From assembly GCA_949987705.1 (NCBI GenBank), contig OX465284.1, forward strand, positions 110,839,163 to 110,903,162: a stretch of 64,000 nt of DNA, read 5' to 3'. This document shows positions 31,905 through 43,857 of the stretch, piece by piece. A program made the translations under genes and the position numbers. Numbering within the stretch: position 1 is the stretch's first letter; each line of letters starts with the position of its first letter. The stretch comes from Thereva unica. Taxonomy: Eukaryota; Arthropoda; Insecta; Diptera; Therevidae. Under the pieces are notes generated by a model. The model saw only the letters and a list, made by a program, of their open reading frames with translations, made no database searches and was not told the origin of the DNA.

Positions 31905-32110
31905 GCACGTTCCCACTGCAGGCAAAAACAAACGCAATAAACTCATCAGCATTGTCATCGACCATTCCAAACGCGAGTGTCATTTTACCGAGCGGTCCCC
32001 CAACTAAGAACTAACCACGTCCAATGCTGCTTGACGTACGCAATCGAACGATAATCAGTCTACTGAGTATAGTAATGGGACCCTCTGCAGTCACCAAGAT
32101 AATTTCCCGT
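31905..32110 (-). repeat. 5S-rRNA-containing dispersed repeat, copy D
   Basis: In reverse, CTACTGAGTATAGTAATGGG-type 5' sequence is on the 32085 side. The 5S-like core appears on the plus strand as AGCGGTCCCCCAACTAAGAA, CTAACCACGTCCAATGCTGC and TTGACGTACGCAATCGAACG. The post-5S part (CATCGACCATTCCAAACGCG) is present. The pre-5S body is missing beyond AAGATAATTTCCCG. Confidence 0.8.
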
Positions 32111-32149
32111 TTAGATCCGCCTCAGCCAACAACCAACTAACTTGACCCT

Positions 32150-32345
32150 ACCCCTAACCCTAACCTGTACCCTATAGGCGATGGTAGGACAAAGGCCAAG
32201 GATTTTTTTGTGAAAGGCGAAGATAAAACAAAGACTTTTATCTAGGTTGGAGAAATGGAAAGTTGAAGGATTATGCCACGAACTGGATTCGAACCACTAA
32301 TCTCTGCGATGGTAGTCAGGCGCCTTAACCCCGCCAGTATTGGCT
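32150..32345 (-). mobile_element. Second tRNA-derived SINE type (fragment)
   Basis: On the minus strand a tRNA-like head has GGCGGGGTTAAGGCGCCTGA (A-box-like) and GGTTCGAATCCAG (B box; plus strand GGATTCGAACC at 32288). It is followed by CTTTCCATTTCTCC and a tail with no similarity to the 490-bp SINE family. A functional tRNA gene is unlikely, since I cannot fold a clean acceptor or anticodon stem. Confidence 0.55.
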
Positions 32346-34330
32346 AATACAGCAGCTTATGACGCAACTTTTGGTAGTAAAACATATGAAACATTTTTTT
32401 TTTTTCATTTTACTAAAATTCTATGCGGTAATTGAATTATGCCGAACCATCTGAACTTTCCACCCAAACAATCGCTGTTACCTCCTCAATGCTATTCCAG
32501 CAAAGTGACTGGGGGTGGGTGTATAATCGTAATCACGAGAAGTTTATATAAACCACGTCGAAAAAATGTTGAAAATTATTTAATAATCTTTAAGATCTCA
32601 TCATAAATTTCCCCAGATTTACTCAATTATTTTTAAGGGAAATCTTTTTCCCCGAAAAAATAAAATAAAATGGTCAGATTATGGATGCCGTTCCAAAAAC
32701 GGTAGGCTTCGAAGACCTTGGGAGCAGGATTCAACAGGGAAAATGCGAGTGGAGATAAATTCGCCACAATTAGGTTGATTTATGTCGCCGCTTTCGCTTA
32801 ATCCTGACGGCAACATTTCATAGTTTTAATCAGGAGACCAACATTCACTGACGGATTGAAATCGTTCGCTGCAATCTCCTTTAAACAAAAATTTGTAAAA
32901 GGGTCAGCGTTTTGTTCGGTTGTTAGGCTGTGGTGATGTTGTTGGTTGCTCGTTCCAGCATTGCAAAACAGATAAATCGGTCTTCGGCCTGCTATTCGCA
33001 ACTCCACTCCATCGTAGAGGAGATAAAAATTCTTGGAGCGATGTCTTAGCAAACAGGCAGGCAACAACGGAGATAAAACAGGTACCGCATCAGGGGTGTT
33101 AATTGGAACGCGCCGCGCGCGCCAAGGAGCGCCCCTCCGTCTCTGTGTTATCTTTACGACTGCTTAGCATCACTTAAAACGAGAAATAAACAAATTACGC
33201 CGCCGTAATTAAATTTGAAAAGGAGAGAGAGCAGCCTCTGAGCCGAGCACAGAGGTAAGAGCATTACAGAAAATGGCGAAAATGTTTTGTTTGCAGAAGG
33301 GTCCTTGAAGGGTTGAAATTTACCGGGCTAAAGTCGTAAACCAGTAGGGCCCAAGCCGTAAGAATCCCCCAAGGATCTTTTCGTCAGTGAGATGACAGGC
33401 ACTAACCATACACAATCCCACGTTCGCACAGGAGCTTGCAATCATACGTGTCAAATTGCCTAAACTCTGGCAAAACAAGGAGGTCCTAAACCCTCGCAAG
33501 ACACAAAACCCAGCCGCCCCCGAAGGCAGAGGTTCCGGAATGTATGACGGGTAAAGACCCGGGGGATGTTGTGCGAATGCAGCCATAAGAATAAAGTAGC
33601 ATGAACTTACTCAACTCAAATTCGTAGTGACAAGATTTTAAGTGGACGTCAAGAGAAATCAGCTCGAGAAGAAAATCGTTTTCGGTTTATGGCTCGCCCG
33701 TGTGTGTGTGTGTGTGCGTGTATACTACTCCGAAAACATTGAGGCAAACTCTTCACAACACACAAAAAATTCAACAACTGCCAGAAAAATACGCGCGTAC
33801 CCCCAGCACACTTCAAGGATCTTCCGTAAGGACTCTACGGCTTCAGCAGCTTGCAGGTAGGAATCAGTCAAAAGGAACTTTCTGCTGTTTTGTGTCCTCT
33901 TTGAATATTTTGTATGTTAAATGGATAACTAGTAAAGGACTCGAAGGTTCTTCCGTCGAGTAAGGACATCTTGCCTTTAATGGACATCGTTAAAAGTTTT
34001 ATAAGGACTTTTCTGTGCTGGATGCAAACCCTTAAATACTGTCGTTATTTCTCGAATAATTGCTCCTTTAATTGATTTAGGAAACTTGGCAGTTCGTAGT
34101 CAAAGGCTTAAACAAGAACTTTGCATGCCGGACTTGTTTGCATGTTTAACTTTTTTGTCAAGTGCCTGCAAGTACGAAAGCACAACTTTTTTTTAGAGTT
34201 TGTTCAAGTTTTCAGCAATACTTTGTTTCGCCAATTTGAACTGTAGATTCAGTCGTTACAATAGCTAGGGAAAAGCGTCTGCATTAACAAATGATTTCAA
34301 GCTAATCGTTAAATGCACTTCTTAAAGTTT
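32346..34330. other. Unassigned intronic DNA
   Basis: No recognised gene. A GT-rich run lies at 33698-33722. The rest is AT-rich sequence with short open frames only. Confidence 0.45.
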
Positions 34331-36640
34331 AGTCCAGTCAATTGGTTCGTCGTACAATGAAGCAACTCGATTTGAAGTGTTGGCAATTATACGCCCTTCT
34401 TTTACTGTTAATCGACAAGCCCGATGGTCTAAGACAATGCCGATTTCAACATTCAAACTCTGGATGGACGAAACACATTCCACACAATGGGGGCATTCGA
34501 CGTGTCACTCCAAATAATGCTGTTGTCCAGGGACAAAAGATTCCACGGCTGAATGATGTTCCGTCAGCACAAACCGTTGGAAACTTAGGAGCTGCACCAT
34601 TGAAACATTTTGAAAAGAAGAACGACGTTTACCCGCTGATCACATCAATGACCTAAGTACATCGAGCTCTCATTCTAAGACCATCGTTCCATCAATGCCA
34701 CTCTTTCTATGACTGACTGTACAGAAAATTTAAAAAATTTCCATGGATTGGTTTTATGGAGGAGGTAACAACATTCATAAACTGCCAACCCTTTATCAAT
34801 GTGCCTTTCGGGTAATACGACATGATATACACATTGTTGTCTGCTCTTAAAAAGCCACACTCGTTAGGGCAACGTACAACTTTCGTCACGTACAATCAAC
34901 AAGGGCGCGCTATGTGATAGAATAACGAGTCGTGTGGGAGACCCTGAGCTACATATCTGACGTAGTCATACGACACCGACGACGACACCACCTGCTTATG
35001 CTTGCGGGGTACATTATGGAAGGGAGGGGCCTGACGGAACTATTCACCACCGTCTACGCAGTCAACAGCTTTGAAAATATTATGACAGGCCCCGCTAATG
35101 CCAGAGCGATCGAAGGAGGTACGATGGCTTTCCGAGCTTTTGGTACGGTGATATGTAGTCCGTACTTTTCTCCAACGTTTCAATTCGATGTTGAGCAACT
35201 TCTGTAGAGTGGGGATCGAAGTGAACACTACTGCTGGATGCACATGACTATTGGTTTCGATGGGTACTCGGACGGACAGAAGAGTACCAAGTTCATGGAG
35301 CGCTTGAGGTGGTCGACCAAAAAGCTATCCGTGCAGATTTTTAATTCGACTACGGTACACTTTCCTAAATCCAACTAGTCTTCGGCGAATCGATCACTGT
35401 AGGTCGTCAGCACATCTTGCAACTGATCTCGTTCTTTAGTTTTAATAGGACCCGTATTGTTGTCAATGTCTTCTATTGATTCCATGTCATATTCCCGTGT
35501 CTGAATAATCAGTCGATTTCCTTTACAGTAAATAAGTACGTCAGCTTCCAATTGTGAAATAACAATTCGTCAGACAAACTACAATGTCGCTGACTGGCAA
35601 TGAATGTTCCTCCCTAACGTCACTGGCTTGACCTCGAACTTGATCGTCGAACAGCTTGACCTTCAATAAGGCAATATGTCGTTAGTAACGACCGCTGGAC
35701 GACCCTCTCCATCTGCATTCACTGCCAGCACAGTTGATTTTCGGTCTTCGTTCCATTCTGGACATTGATTGATTCTGTGTGAAGTTTGGTTTGGTTCGTT
35801 TCAGGCATCTTTCCGTTCTAGATTCCTTTAGACAAATACCGGTGGTTATTGTGCGCTTCTACGGTTGTCGCCACTTGAATCGTCGTTGGTTCATTCGTCC
35901 GATCAACCTCGTACGCCTTGTACGACATCTCGTTTCTTTTCGTTAGCCTCCATTTCAATCTCGTCGCTACCAATTACAGAAGCTATACGCATAACTCTCT
36001 TTGCGATTGTCAACGTGATGATATGTACCTCATCCATTGTCTTCCTCGACAACATTTAGGATTTCGTATGCGTCGCGAATCCAACTGCTTGAGGCTCCGT
36101 CAGAGATCCTGGTATCCAGTAATACGCGTTATCCTAGTTAAACCAAGATCTCCTACTTATGTATGAGTTGTCGTATTCTGGAACAAGCGTTCGCGGTTGA
36201 TTAAGACGAACGCATTGCCGTCACTTCGCATCACTTCGCATCACTTCACAATTGCTGAAAGGAAAACGATATTCGTTTCGCTATAGAATTTGCAGCAGAT
36301 CATTACCAATACAATGTGGCAATACATGTCCCATTCACACCTTCAATAATCCGCACCAAGGCACCACATTTATCTACTTCTGTTATCTTTTTAAAACACA
36401 TCCGAATTCCGCTTCGACGACGCCACAACTCAGACTTAAGTTGGTAAGCAGTCCAACAGTGCTCTCCTTCGCAATATTGTGTCGCCTGCCATTGTCGTAC
36501 TAAAGCGTAATCTAAATCCAGATCAATAAATTCGTTTTATTTCGTTGTAATCCTCCCAGGAGTGGATTTGTTTCCTATTTGTCGGGTAAGTAGGATAATC
36601 GTGGGTCACCTGTCCATAACAATTGGAATCTTTGACAGCC
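34331..36640. other. Unassigned segment with coding-like texture, possibly a decayed retroelement
   Basis: Several open frames of 60-104 codons look less random than the surrounding DNA. On the plus strand at 34342..34656 a frame has a hydrophobic leader-like stretch (LDLKCWQLYALLLLLIDKP). On the minus strand at 34707..34895 another reads RCPNECGFLRADNNVYIMSY. I recognise no domain in any of them. AGATCAATAAATTCG near 36520 could be a polyadenylation signal, and a 10-bp unit TCACTTCGCA is repeated three times at about 36220-36249. An LTR retroelement relic is possible but unproven. Confidence 0.3.
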
Positions 36641-38460
36641 ACAACGTGCCTCAACAAAATCTCGACCATAGACTCTCCGAGTCGGTCGGTCGGTAGCCGC
36701 CCATTATAAGCCCACCCTTTTCATGTTTTTCTATGGGCATCGGAGTGGTGGCTTAATGGGATCCTGAATTCCAGGTAGACATGTAAATGTTTGTTCAGAA
36801 TGCGGATAACCTTAAAAAGCCCAGTAAGCTAAGCGCACAGAGAGAACACGGGGCACAGTCCCCCTGCAGGACCCCTCTTCATAAATCTGGCAACCCTTTC
36901 AATAGGGCCATTACCATAAAGGGAACACCATGACACTCGTATGCCTTCCTTATTACGGCCAGAATGAGGCTAACTCGCATAAGGAAGCCTAAGGGATTCC
37001 GTTGGAGCCGACCCACCTGGCAGCGGGGGAATACACCTTTGTGTGCTTTAGGTCCTTTTATGTCCATTGAAGACATCTGTAAAAGCACCAAAGGAACAAG
37101 AAATGGTTATGAGAAGCGGAATTTTCTGCTGTTGTCTCCTGCCCAGCGCCCACCGTGCCGCACCGCATAGCACAACAAATCCCAGAAATGTGTGTACTGA
37201 CCTACAAAATATTTCCCTCCAGACGTCTTGCAGCCGAATAAAACCGACTTCAGCACTTTATGCCAGCAGGAACTGAGCGGACGAATAATGGGCCATTCAG
37301 CCCGGATCTGCTGACCGTAAAGGATATCCATTAGGCAGGAACCGTTTAGCTGGCTGTCATCTCTCACCTTATTTCGGGGCCAGCTCCACCGCATAAACTT
37401 TTGATAACTTTCCCCAAAAATCCGATAAATCGTCCTCTCTGCTCCGGACTTGCTTTATTATCCTTTACATGAAGGAATTAGCAGTTACATAGCAACTGGG
37501 CATGCACCCATTTGTACTAAGGAAGTTAAAGCCCCACTTATGGCACCGAGCCCGCACGACTCGTCTAGCTCTCCACTCCTGGCACCGCTTAGCCGGAGTA
37601 AGTCGAGTAGTTTATCGTCACGTGATTCTAGGGCGTAAAGCTTTATTTGCGAGCAGCAGTTTCCCTAAGAACCGTCCACTCACCTTGCCGATGCTGGGGC
37701 CGACGTCGTCCACAGCACGTCCTGTTGGCGTCATCATGACATGTAGAATTGCCTCAGGTCCGGAGGTGATTATGTGTGTGCCGGACTGGACCCTAGATTC
37801 AGGCCGGTTAAGACGTCGTCGCTTGATGGGACGTCAGTAATGACCAGTTTAACTCTCAAGACATTTCCTCGGGATTGCTTTGATTTGCTTTGATGGAGCG
37901 TGAAATACGGACACAGTCGGCGCAGAGTGTACCGAAGGACCAAAACAGGGCCGCTCCTTTCGTTGTGAAGTGGATGGAATTATTGCCCCGCCTGGATTGA
38001 ATTGATTCCAGCTCTCTGAGTGCTGTGTGGCGGCGGAGGGGCGGACATAGCGGTGGGTTGTTAAAATTGAGTTGTTGAGAGGTGCGCAGCCATGCAGAAG
38101 GAACCATAGCTTCGTGCTGGGGTGCGTGTGGGGGTGGTCTGATGGGAATCAAATTGAAATGTTTGAGCAAAAGTAAATACAATACATTTATTACTTCGTG
38201 CACATCGAGATCAAAGAACTGATTCGTATGCAGGTCGCGTCGTTCTAATAAATCTAAAAAGTGGATATGACGACCCCAGTTGGAACATAAATCGATCGTG
38301 CATCCCATGACTATAAAGCGGACGCGGTGCGATTCTAGTTTTATTTCGAAAAACCGAGGTTAGGAATCGCCATTACCGGACAGCTATCTCGTTCAGGTCA
38401 TGATTCAGAATCTAGTTAGGATATAAAACAAAAGCTATTCATATGAGGAGTCACAGTCAC
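36641..38460. other. Unassigned intronic DNA
   Basis: No recognised gene or repeat. A 150-codon open frame on the minus strand (37856..38308) has no known motif and no splice context, so I do not call it a gene. Confidence 0.4.
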
Positions 38461-38728
38461 AGAGCCACACTGGTATGCACGCTCCCGCTCTCCAGGCATG
38501 AACATCTTTAAACGCATCCTCATCGGCATAGACCATTCCAAACGCGAGTGCCGTTTTACCAAGCGGTCCCCCAACTAAGTACTAACCACTTCCAAAGCTG
38601 CTTGACCTTCGGAATCAAACGAGAACCGGTTTACTAAAGAAGTACTAAGCATCCTTAATGGTCAGCAAAGTAATTGCCCTTTTTCTCTGTCTTATACGAT
38701 TTTTTAAAGACCCAATTTTGGTCCGTTC
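38461..38728 (-). repeat. 5S-rRNA-containing dispersed repeat, copy E
   Basis: The post-5S tail is at the low end (CACACTGGTATGCACGCTCC; CATCGGCATAGACCATTCCA). The 5S-like core is at 38545-38640 (AAGCGGTCCCCCAACTAAGT, AAAGCTGCTTGACCTTCGG), and the pre-5S body at 38680-38728 (TATACGATTTTTTAAAGACC, CAATTTTGGTCCGTTCG). The body is cut off where the poly(T) of the minus-strand tRNA-SINE begins at 38731. Confidence 0.82.
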
Positions 38729-38730
38729 GC

Positions 38731-39265
38731 TCTTTTTTTTATGTGAAAGAATAGTCTTAAAGGCCCTTTATACTGTCAGCAATCTATTTTCTTCGTATAG
38801 AGTGCAATATCGAACAGCAGCTCTAGTCGGGAAGAAAGGAACTGTCATTACCTACCCGCGATATTTTTAGTCCACCTAGTCCCAACTATGTATTACTATC
38901 GCGACTTGTAGACATGAGGGCATTGAGAAACAACTCGCTTGAGTGTTATGCCTCCTGAAACGAGCTGAATCTCATTAACCAACCGATGACATGCTTTTGG
39001 TGGAGCGGGGAAGGGCTAAGGAAGGCTATGTCAGGAGGAATCCGGAATGTAAATAGGGAGGAAAAAAGACGCAAAACAGAGTCCGCTGTTTCCGCCTTAT
39101 GTCCCATGAGAGATTGAAGGAGCGTAAAGAAGAAGAAGAAGAAGAAAGAAGGAAAGTTATGTAGGTGGGAAAGGGGAAAAGGCGAACGACCGTGGGCTGG
39201 TCGGGATTCGACCCTCTGGGACCTCTGGGGTGGTATCCAAACGCCTTACCCCCAGGCCACCGACT
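38731..39265 (-). mobile_element. tRNA-derived SINE, minus-strand copy between two 5S repeats
   Basis: Starts with TTTTTTTTATGTGAAAGAAT (reverse of the A tail), continues through CAATCTATTTTCTTCGTATA, CCGCGATATTTTTAGTCCAC and CGATGACATGC, and ends with the tRNA-like head (CGGGATTCGACCC and CGCCTTACCCCCAGGCCACC). It is colinear with the copy at 15802 apart from an inserted (GAA)n repeat at 39074-39150. The B box has lost a base. Confidence 0.85.
39074..39150 (+). repeat. Short dispersed repeat with (AAG)n tail, copy 3, inside a SINE
   Basis: CAGAGTCCGCTGTTTCCGCC, TTATGTCCCATGAGAGATTG and AAGAAGAAGAAGAAGAA interrupt the SINE body exactly where the other copies read straight through from GGGAAGAAGAGAG to GGGAAGTTATGTAG. 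This shows the short repeat is itself mobile and younger than this SINE copy. Confidence 0.72.
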
Positions 39266-39302
39266 TAGTTGGTTTGGTTGGTGCGTGTAGCGAACAAATA
39301 CC

Positions 39303-39655
39303 CCAGCCACACTGGTATGCACGCTCCTGCTCTACTGGAATGAACATCTATAAACGCACCCTCATCGGCATTGACCATTACAAACCCGAGGGTCGTTTCA
39401 CCAAGTGGTCCCCCAACTAAATACTAGCCACATCCAATGCTGCTTGACCTTCGCAATCAAACGATAACCGGTCTTCTGAGGATGCGAATGGGATTCTTTT
39501 CGGTCAGCGAGGTAATTGCCTGTTTTCTTTGTCCTATACGTTTTTTTAAATACCCAATTTTGGTTCCTTCAGTCTAATGAGGTTTGAGCGTACCGTGCTT
39601 CGTTTGGACTATTTCGTCCGTCTTTTATTAGTATATGTGCTTGTAGCAGGTTTTT
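39303..39655 (-). repeat. 5S-rRNA-containing dispersed repeat, copy F (most complete minus-strand copy)
   Basis: From high to low coordinate: body TGCTACAAGCACATATACTA, AAAGACGGACGAAATAGTCC and GGAACCAAAATTGGG; 5S-like core 39385-39518 with ACCGGTTATCGTTTGATTGC, TCAAGCAGCATTGGATG and TTAGTTGGGGGACCACTTGG; then the tail GATGAGGGTGCGTTTATAGA and GTGCATACCAGTGTGGCTGG. Comparison with copies A, C and E supports a unit of about 350-420 bp. Confidence 0.85.
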
Positions 39656-39659
39656 TTTG

Positions 39660-40735
39660 TGTTAAGATAAAGCTTAGGAGTCAATCTTTGTACTACTAGT
39701 CCGTCATGTCGTTCAAGTCATGGTGCAATGTATAGTAGTAAGCTTGATCTGAAGGAGAGATGAGATAGGATAGGTTAGGAGTCCAGAGGGTGCATGAGTA
39801 GATGTCGATGAACCTTGCGTTTGAACTCTGAGATGTTATATGAGCTGATGCGGAAGAGAGTTCCACAATCGAGTTGTTCTATTTATAAACGAACTGCTAA
39901 ACCGTAATGTGCGTGATGAGGAGGGCTGCAGGGTGAAATTGTGAACCGAGTTGGCTAGTCTTGTATTGCGGGAGAAAAATTGCCGTGTAGGCATGAGGTT
40001 TTTGATTTCAGTGGAGCAGTCACGGTAAAACTAGCTGAGCGCTGCTAAATTTCTACGGTGGCTTAACGGATCGATGGAGGAGCAAAGCGTGCTATCGTCA
40101 ATGAGTTTGATGTCGCGTCTTTGCAACTTGTATAGCCATGCCAAGATGGTTTTATGGGCGCCCGCCCAGATATACGAGTTGTATTCACGGCGGGGCCGAA
40201 TGTAGGACTTGTAGATTGTAGCCAAGGCAGCTGGATGAAGGAGAAACTTGCATCTCTTGATGAAGTCGATACGTTAGTTTGGTGTCTTGGAGTATGTGAT
40301 TATTCCAACGCAGATCGTTGGATAAAGACACGCCGAGGATGTTAAGAGATGGGTCAGCTGTTATATTATCCTCGCCCACTGAAATGGAGGGAAGGTTGGT
40401 ACAGGTTTTGGTGGAGAATAGACAGTACTTGGTGTTGGTTTCGTTGAACTCGACACGATTCTTGCGGCCCCAATCAAGAATGAGTTGAATGTCCGCGTTA
40501 AGAGAGTTGGACATGAGTTCACGTTCTATGAGACAAGGTCTGGCCCTTGCTTGTTCTATGTTGTCGGAGGGGTAGGAGTAACGCAGAGTACCCTAATCGG
40601 GAAAACTATGAAGTGGATTTGAGGGGATTGTGACCAGATAATGAATATAAGAAAGAGAGTAGAAGAGAGAATCGCCCCTTGAGGAACGCCGGCCGAGATG
40701 GAGTTAGGGTTGGATTCAACGCCATACTACCTTGA
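39660..40735 (-). pseudogene. Jockey-like LINE ORF2 3' part
   Basis: On the minus strand: ADIQLILDWGRKNRVEFNET, NTKYCLFSTKTCTNLPSI and LNILGVSLSNDLRWNNHI (post-catalytic RT region of Jockey-clade LINEs), then, after a frameshift, MATIYKSYIRPRREYNSYIW and LYKLQRRDIKLIDDSTL followed by SSIDPLSHRRNLAALS. This is the standard thumb/connection order. The catalytic FADD lies further 5' and is not recognisable in the window. The 3' region (39.66-39.87) matches the fragment at 9.09 kb. Confidence 0.87.
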
Positions 40736-42785
40736 TTGAACGGCCAGGGATGCTAACAGCGGGCGATACTACCAGCTAAAGTACCATCCTCCTTTCTTAC
40801 CCTGTTGCAGGCGGGGTTGTACCCGTTCTTTATCACGTTTGCCTCACAATCCTTTTACACTTAACCGTTGCCGACTAACCAAATTATGTTCCACCGCTGC
40901 ACAGAGATTTATCTGCACATTTTTTTCCGGCTATATTGACTGATTTAGTTTAAATTTAAAGTCACAAAGTTCCATTACTTCCTGACTTCCTCGTCTGAAA
41001 CCCTTTTGAAGTAATTTTAAGAAGCCGGAAAATTTTTTAATCCCATCAGAGGCGAAAAGGTAAGGCCCGGGAATAAACAGCAACAATTTCATCACTAAAA
41101 GAAATATTTCACCCCCCATCCCCAGAATCCTAGAGGCATAGACCGAGTTTCCCAAGCTGCTTAGATGATTTCCCGTGTATAGCGAGCGGATTCCACAAGC
41201 AACCACTTTGCATACACGTTTACCCCGTTCCACCCGCCCTCCAGCCCCCATCGAAATAATTCAGAAACTTCGCCTTGAACTCGGCTCCCCAATTTCCAAG
41301 GAGCTCGGTATGTTCTTTATTATTCCCGAAGAATAAAAAGTGAGTTAGGCTTTCGGTGGCGGCCCCCACCCCTTACCTGCCGCCGCCGCCTTACGGCTAG
41401 GACCGGAGCGAATCCGTGCACCCTGCTGTGGCGGCGGTGGCTGGGACTAGGACACGTTCAAAGGCAGTTTTACAACGAAATTAATTCCAGGACTCGTCGT
41501 GCAGAGACGTGGATAAGTGTCGTGAAGCTATGCATTCGCCCTGGAAATGATTTTCGGTGTGCCCAGGACTCAAGGATTGAGCTACGGCCCCCCCACCCCC
41601 TGCCCCGTCACTGTATATCCTGCCCCGCCACTGCGAGCCCCCGGCAGGCGGCATAATTGCTCATAAAGTTTGCGTGCATCGCCTATTTATTCCCGTTAAT
41701 TGTCCATTAATTAGGACCTTGTTTAGTTTGTCGGCTTTATTTAGCGCAGGGCTGTTTGCTGCTGTGGCATTACCGCTCGGCTTTTGCCGTCAATGGTGGG
41801 GATTGTGATGTATGGAAGGAAATTGGCTGCCATAAATCAGCCCCGAGTTCACACACAGCCACAGCCTCTCCTCTCCATACGTTATGATCGAGTGCAATAA
41901 TTGGACCGCCATGATTGCGTCCTTTTTGTAGGTCCTTAAAAACGAAGTCACGTTCCCGACATTTGCCGACGACTTGAACTTGTCTGTTATCCTGTCGACT
42001 TACAATTTCTTTAGCAGGGAATTTGTCAGTTAATATTAACGATGCTGTACTCAGCGCGAGAGCATCCGTTAAAGCACTCCACACACACACAAACACACAC
42101 AGTAACTTTCCTAGGATTTGTTATAGTCAAGGAAGGATACAAGCCAAAATGACAGAAAAGGAGTAGTAGGAAAAAATCAGATCAGAAGCGTTCTTAACAA
42201 AGCGGCATGGAGCTGAGCTGCCTTTGTTGATGTAAATGTAATGCATCCAGGACACGGGGGTGGATGTCTAGGAGTATATATCCTGATATTTCTGCACTTT
42301 TTGCAAGCTGAAATGTGGCCACAATTGGAGATGATAAAAGCTGCAAAAAAAATGGGGGCAGAGACGTACTCTCCCCAGAAGCAAACGGACTGGAAAAATA
42401 AATCAGAATAAATAAAAGGAGAACAATAAGAGCAAAAAGGATGCCGGGGGGAGTGAGGGAAATTTTGCACATTTCCCTGAAATGCTAACCGAAATTTATG
42501 GAATAGCTGCGGATGGACATTTAAGGAATTCTAGGAGGGGATTGTATAAAGTTGCTTGATTTGTGGACGTTTCAGCTGTGGAAAGCTTTCTAAGCATTAC
42601 CGACATCGCAAATGAAGATAAAAGTGAAAATAAAGGGCTGGGAGCTGAGTGGCAGTTTTACTTAATCATTTTTGCAAGGAGTAAGTTTCAATTTACATGG
42701 AATATTGAGTTGCGGTCGCGGTACGGCGTCATCATATTGTCAGGACTATTAGAGATAGGAAACACATTCGATATCTAGTAATTGA
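40736..42785. other. Unassigned intronic DNA
   Basis: About 2 kb with no recognised element. GC-rich runs at 41360-41455 and C-rich runs at 41588-41602. Short CA repeats at 42082-42101. Confidence 0.45.
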
Positions 42786-43008
42786 AAACTTCACTCAAAA
42801 CTCTTGAAAACTAGCGTCAATCCACGACGTATTGGGCTCCAGACGTATTCTTCAGACACACACTTCTTCTTTTTTCCCCTGAAGCTGGCGACGATTGCAA
42901 TGGGTCTTTTCACTACAGCTGACAGCTCGGCCATCTACCCCGAAGTCGTCCTGGACTTCCTAGTCGGAAACACTTTCCTATGGCAAAAGCGCGGACCATC
43001 TCTTTAAC

Positions 43009-43471
43009 TTATGTGATTAAAACACTCCAGTATTTCATCTCGCTGTTCTCTGGGCTTCCGGGAGATCTTCTACCACGTATATGTCGTTTGGTAGCACTTT
43101 CGTCATAACGAACGATCCCTTGAAGAGAGGTTCCAGCTTCTTTCAGTATTCTGTCGCCTGCGACTTGTTCCTCACAACTATCAGTCCATGCACATCGCAT
43201 CTCGTCAGGTTCTTGTGACGTCGGACGTCGTGCTGAGAGCTGCCTCGCTGCGCTTACTGGCAATAGCCTCCTTTGCTTTGTCATTAGCACCCTCATCGCC
43301 CTCGATAGCCAATATCACCACTCGTTTCTCACTTACTCTCGGGGTGTAGTCGAATATCAGCTCGTGGGGTGATCGATTTGCAGTAGCATTTGAGGACGTA
43401 TTAATCGTCCACTTCGCCGCTCTCAACTTTGAGCTCCAACCTCGTTTATCCTCATGAGTCATGGCTGCCAC
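43009..43471 (-). pseudogene. Gypsy-type integrase C-terminal fragment
   Basis: WSSKLRAAKWTINTSSNATA followed by NRSPHELIFDYTPR is the segment after the integrase catalytic core, with the frequent motif NxTxxxSPxELxFxxxPR. A shifted frame continues with VAGDRILKEAGTSL, comparable to the chromatin-side end of Gypsy integrases, in which VGDxVLV leads to a basic tail. It is frameshifted and lacks the DDE core. Confidence 0.65.
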
Positions 43472-43857
43472 AGGAGCCAGAATCCCATGATGATCAATGA
43501 TATCCCATATTCGCCACCGAATAGCGCTTAAAACAACTCATTTGGCTCCGTGCGCTGTTTCCCTTAGCAATCGTCCAAGTTGCAAAGAGTAACCTCGCCT
43601 CAGCTGCTTCGCCTCTAGGAATGAATACTCGAAACTCAACGTCTCAACAATCGCTTTCAGTTTGCAATCTTGTCTCTGGATCGTCAGCAGCCAGTCTTCG
43701 TCCGATAACTTCAATCTTCGTAAAGTCGTTGCTCACTATCTCCAAGTCAGCTGCCTCGCTAAACGGATGGCGAATCTGAGCGTCCGATTGCGGCATACCT
43801 CCTCGACTTCAATCTGATGATATCCTGACGGAACTTGACCTTGCAATTCCTCCACAA

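Noticed and set aside
32150..32175. Telomere-like CCCTAACCCTAACC
   Set aside because: Only about two or three units, degenerate, and next to a tRNA-like SINE head.
37856..38308. 150-codon open frame on the minus strand
   Set aside because: No motif that I recognise and no support from context; left as unassigned intron.
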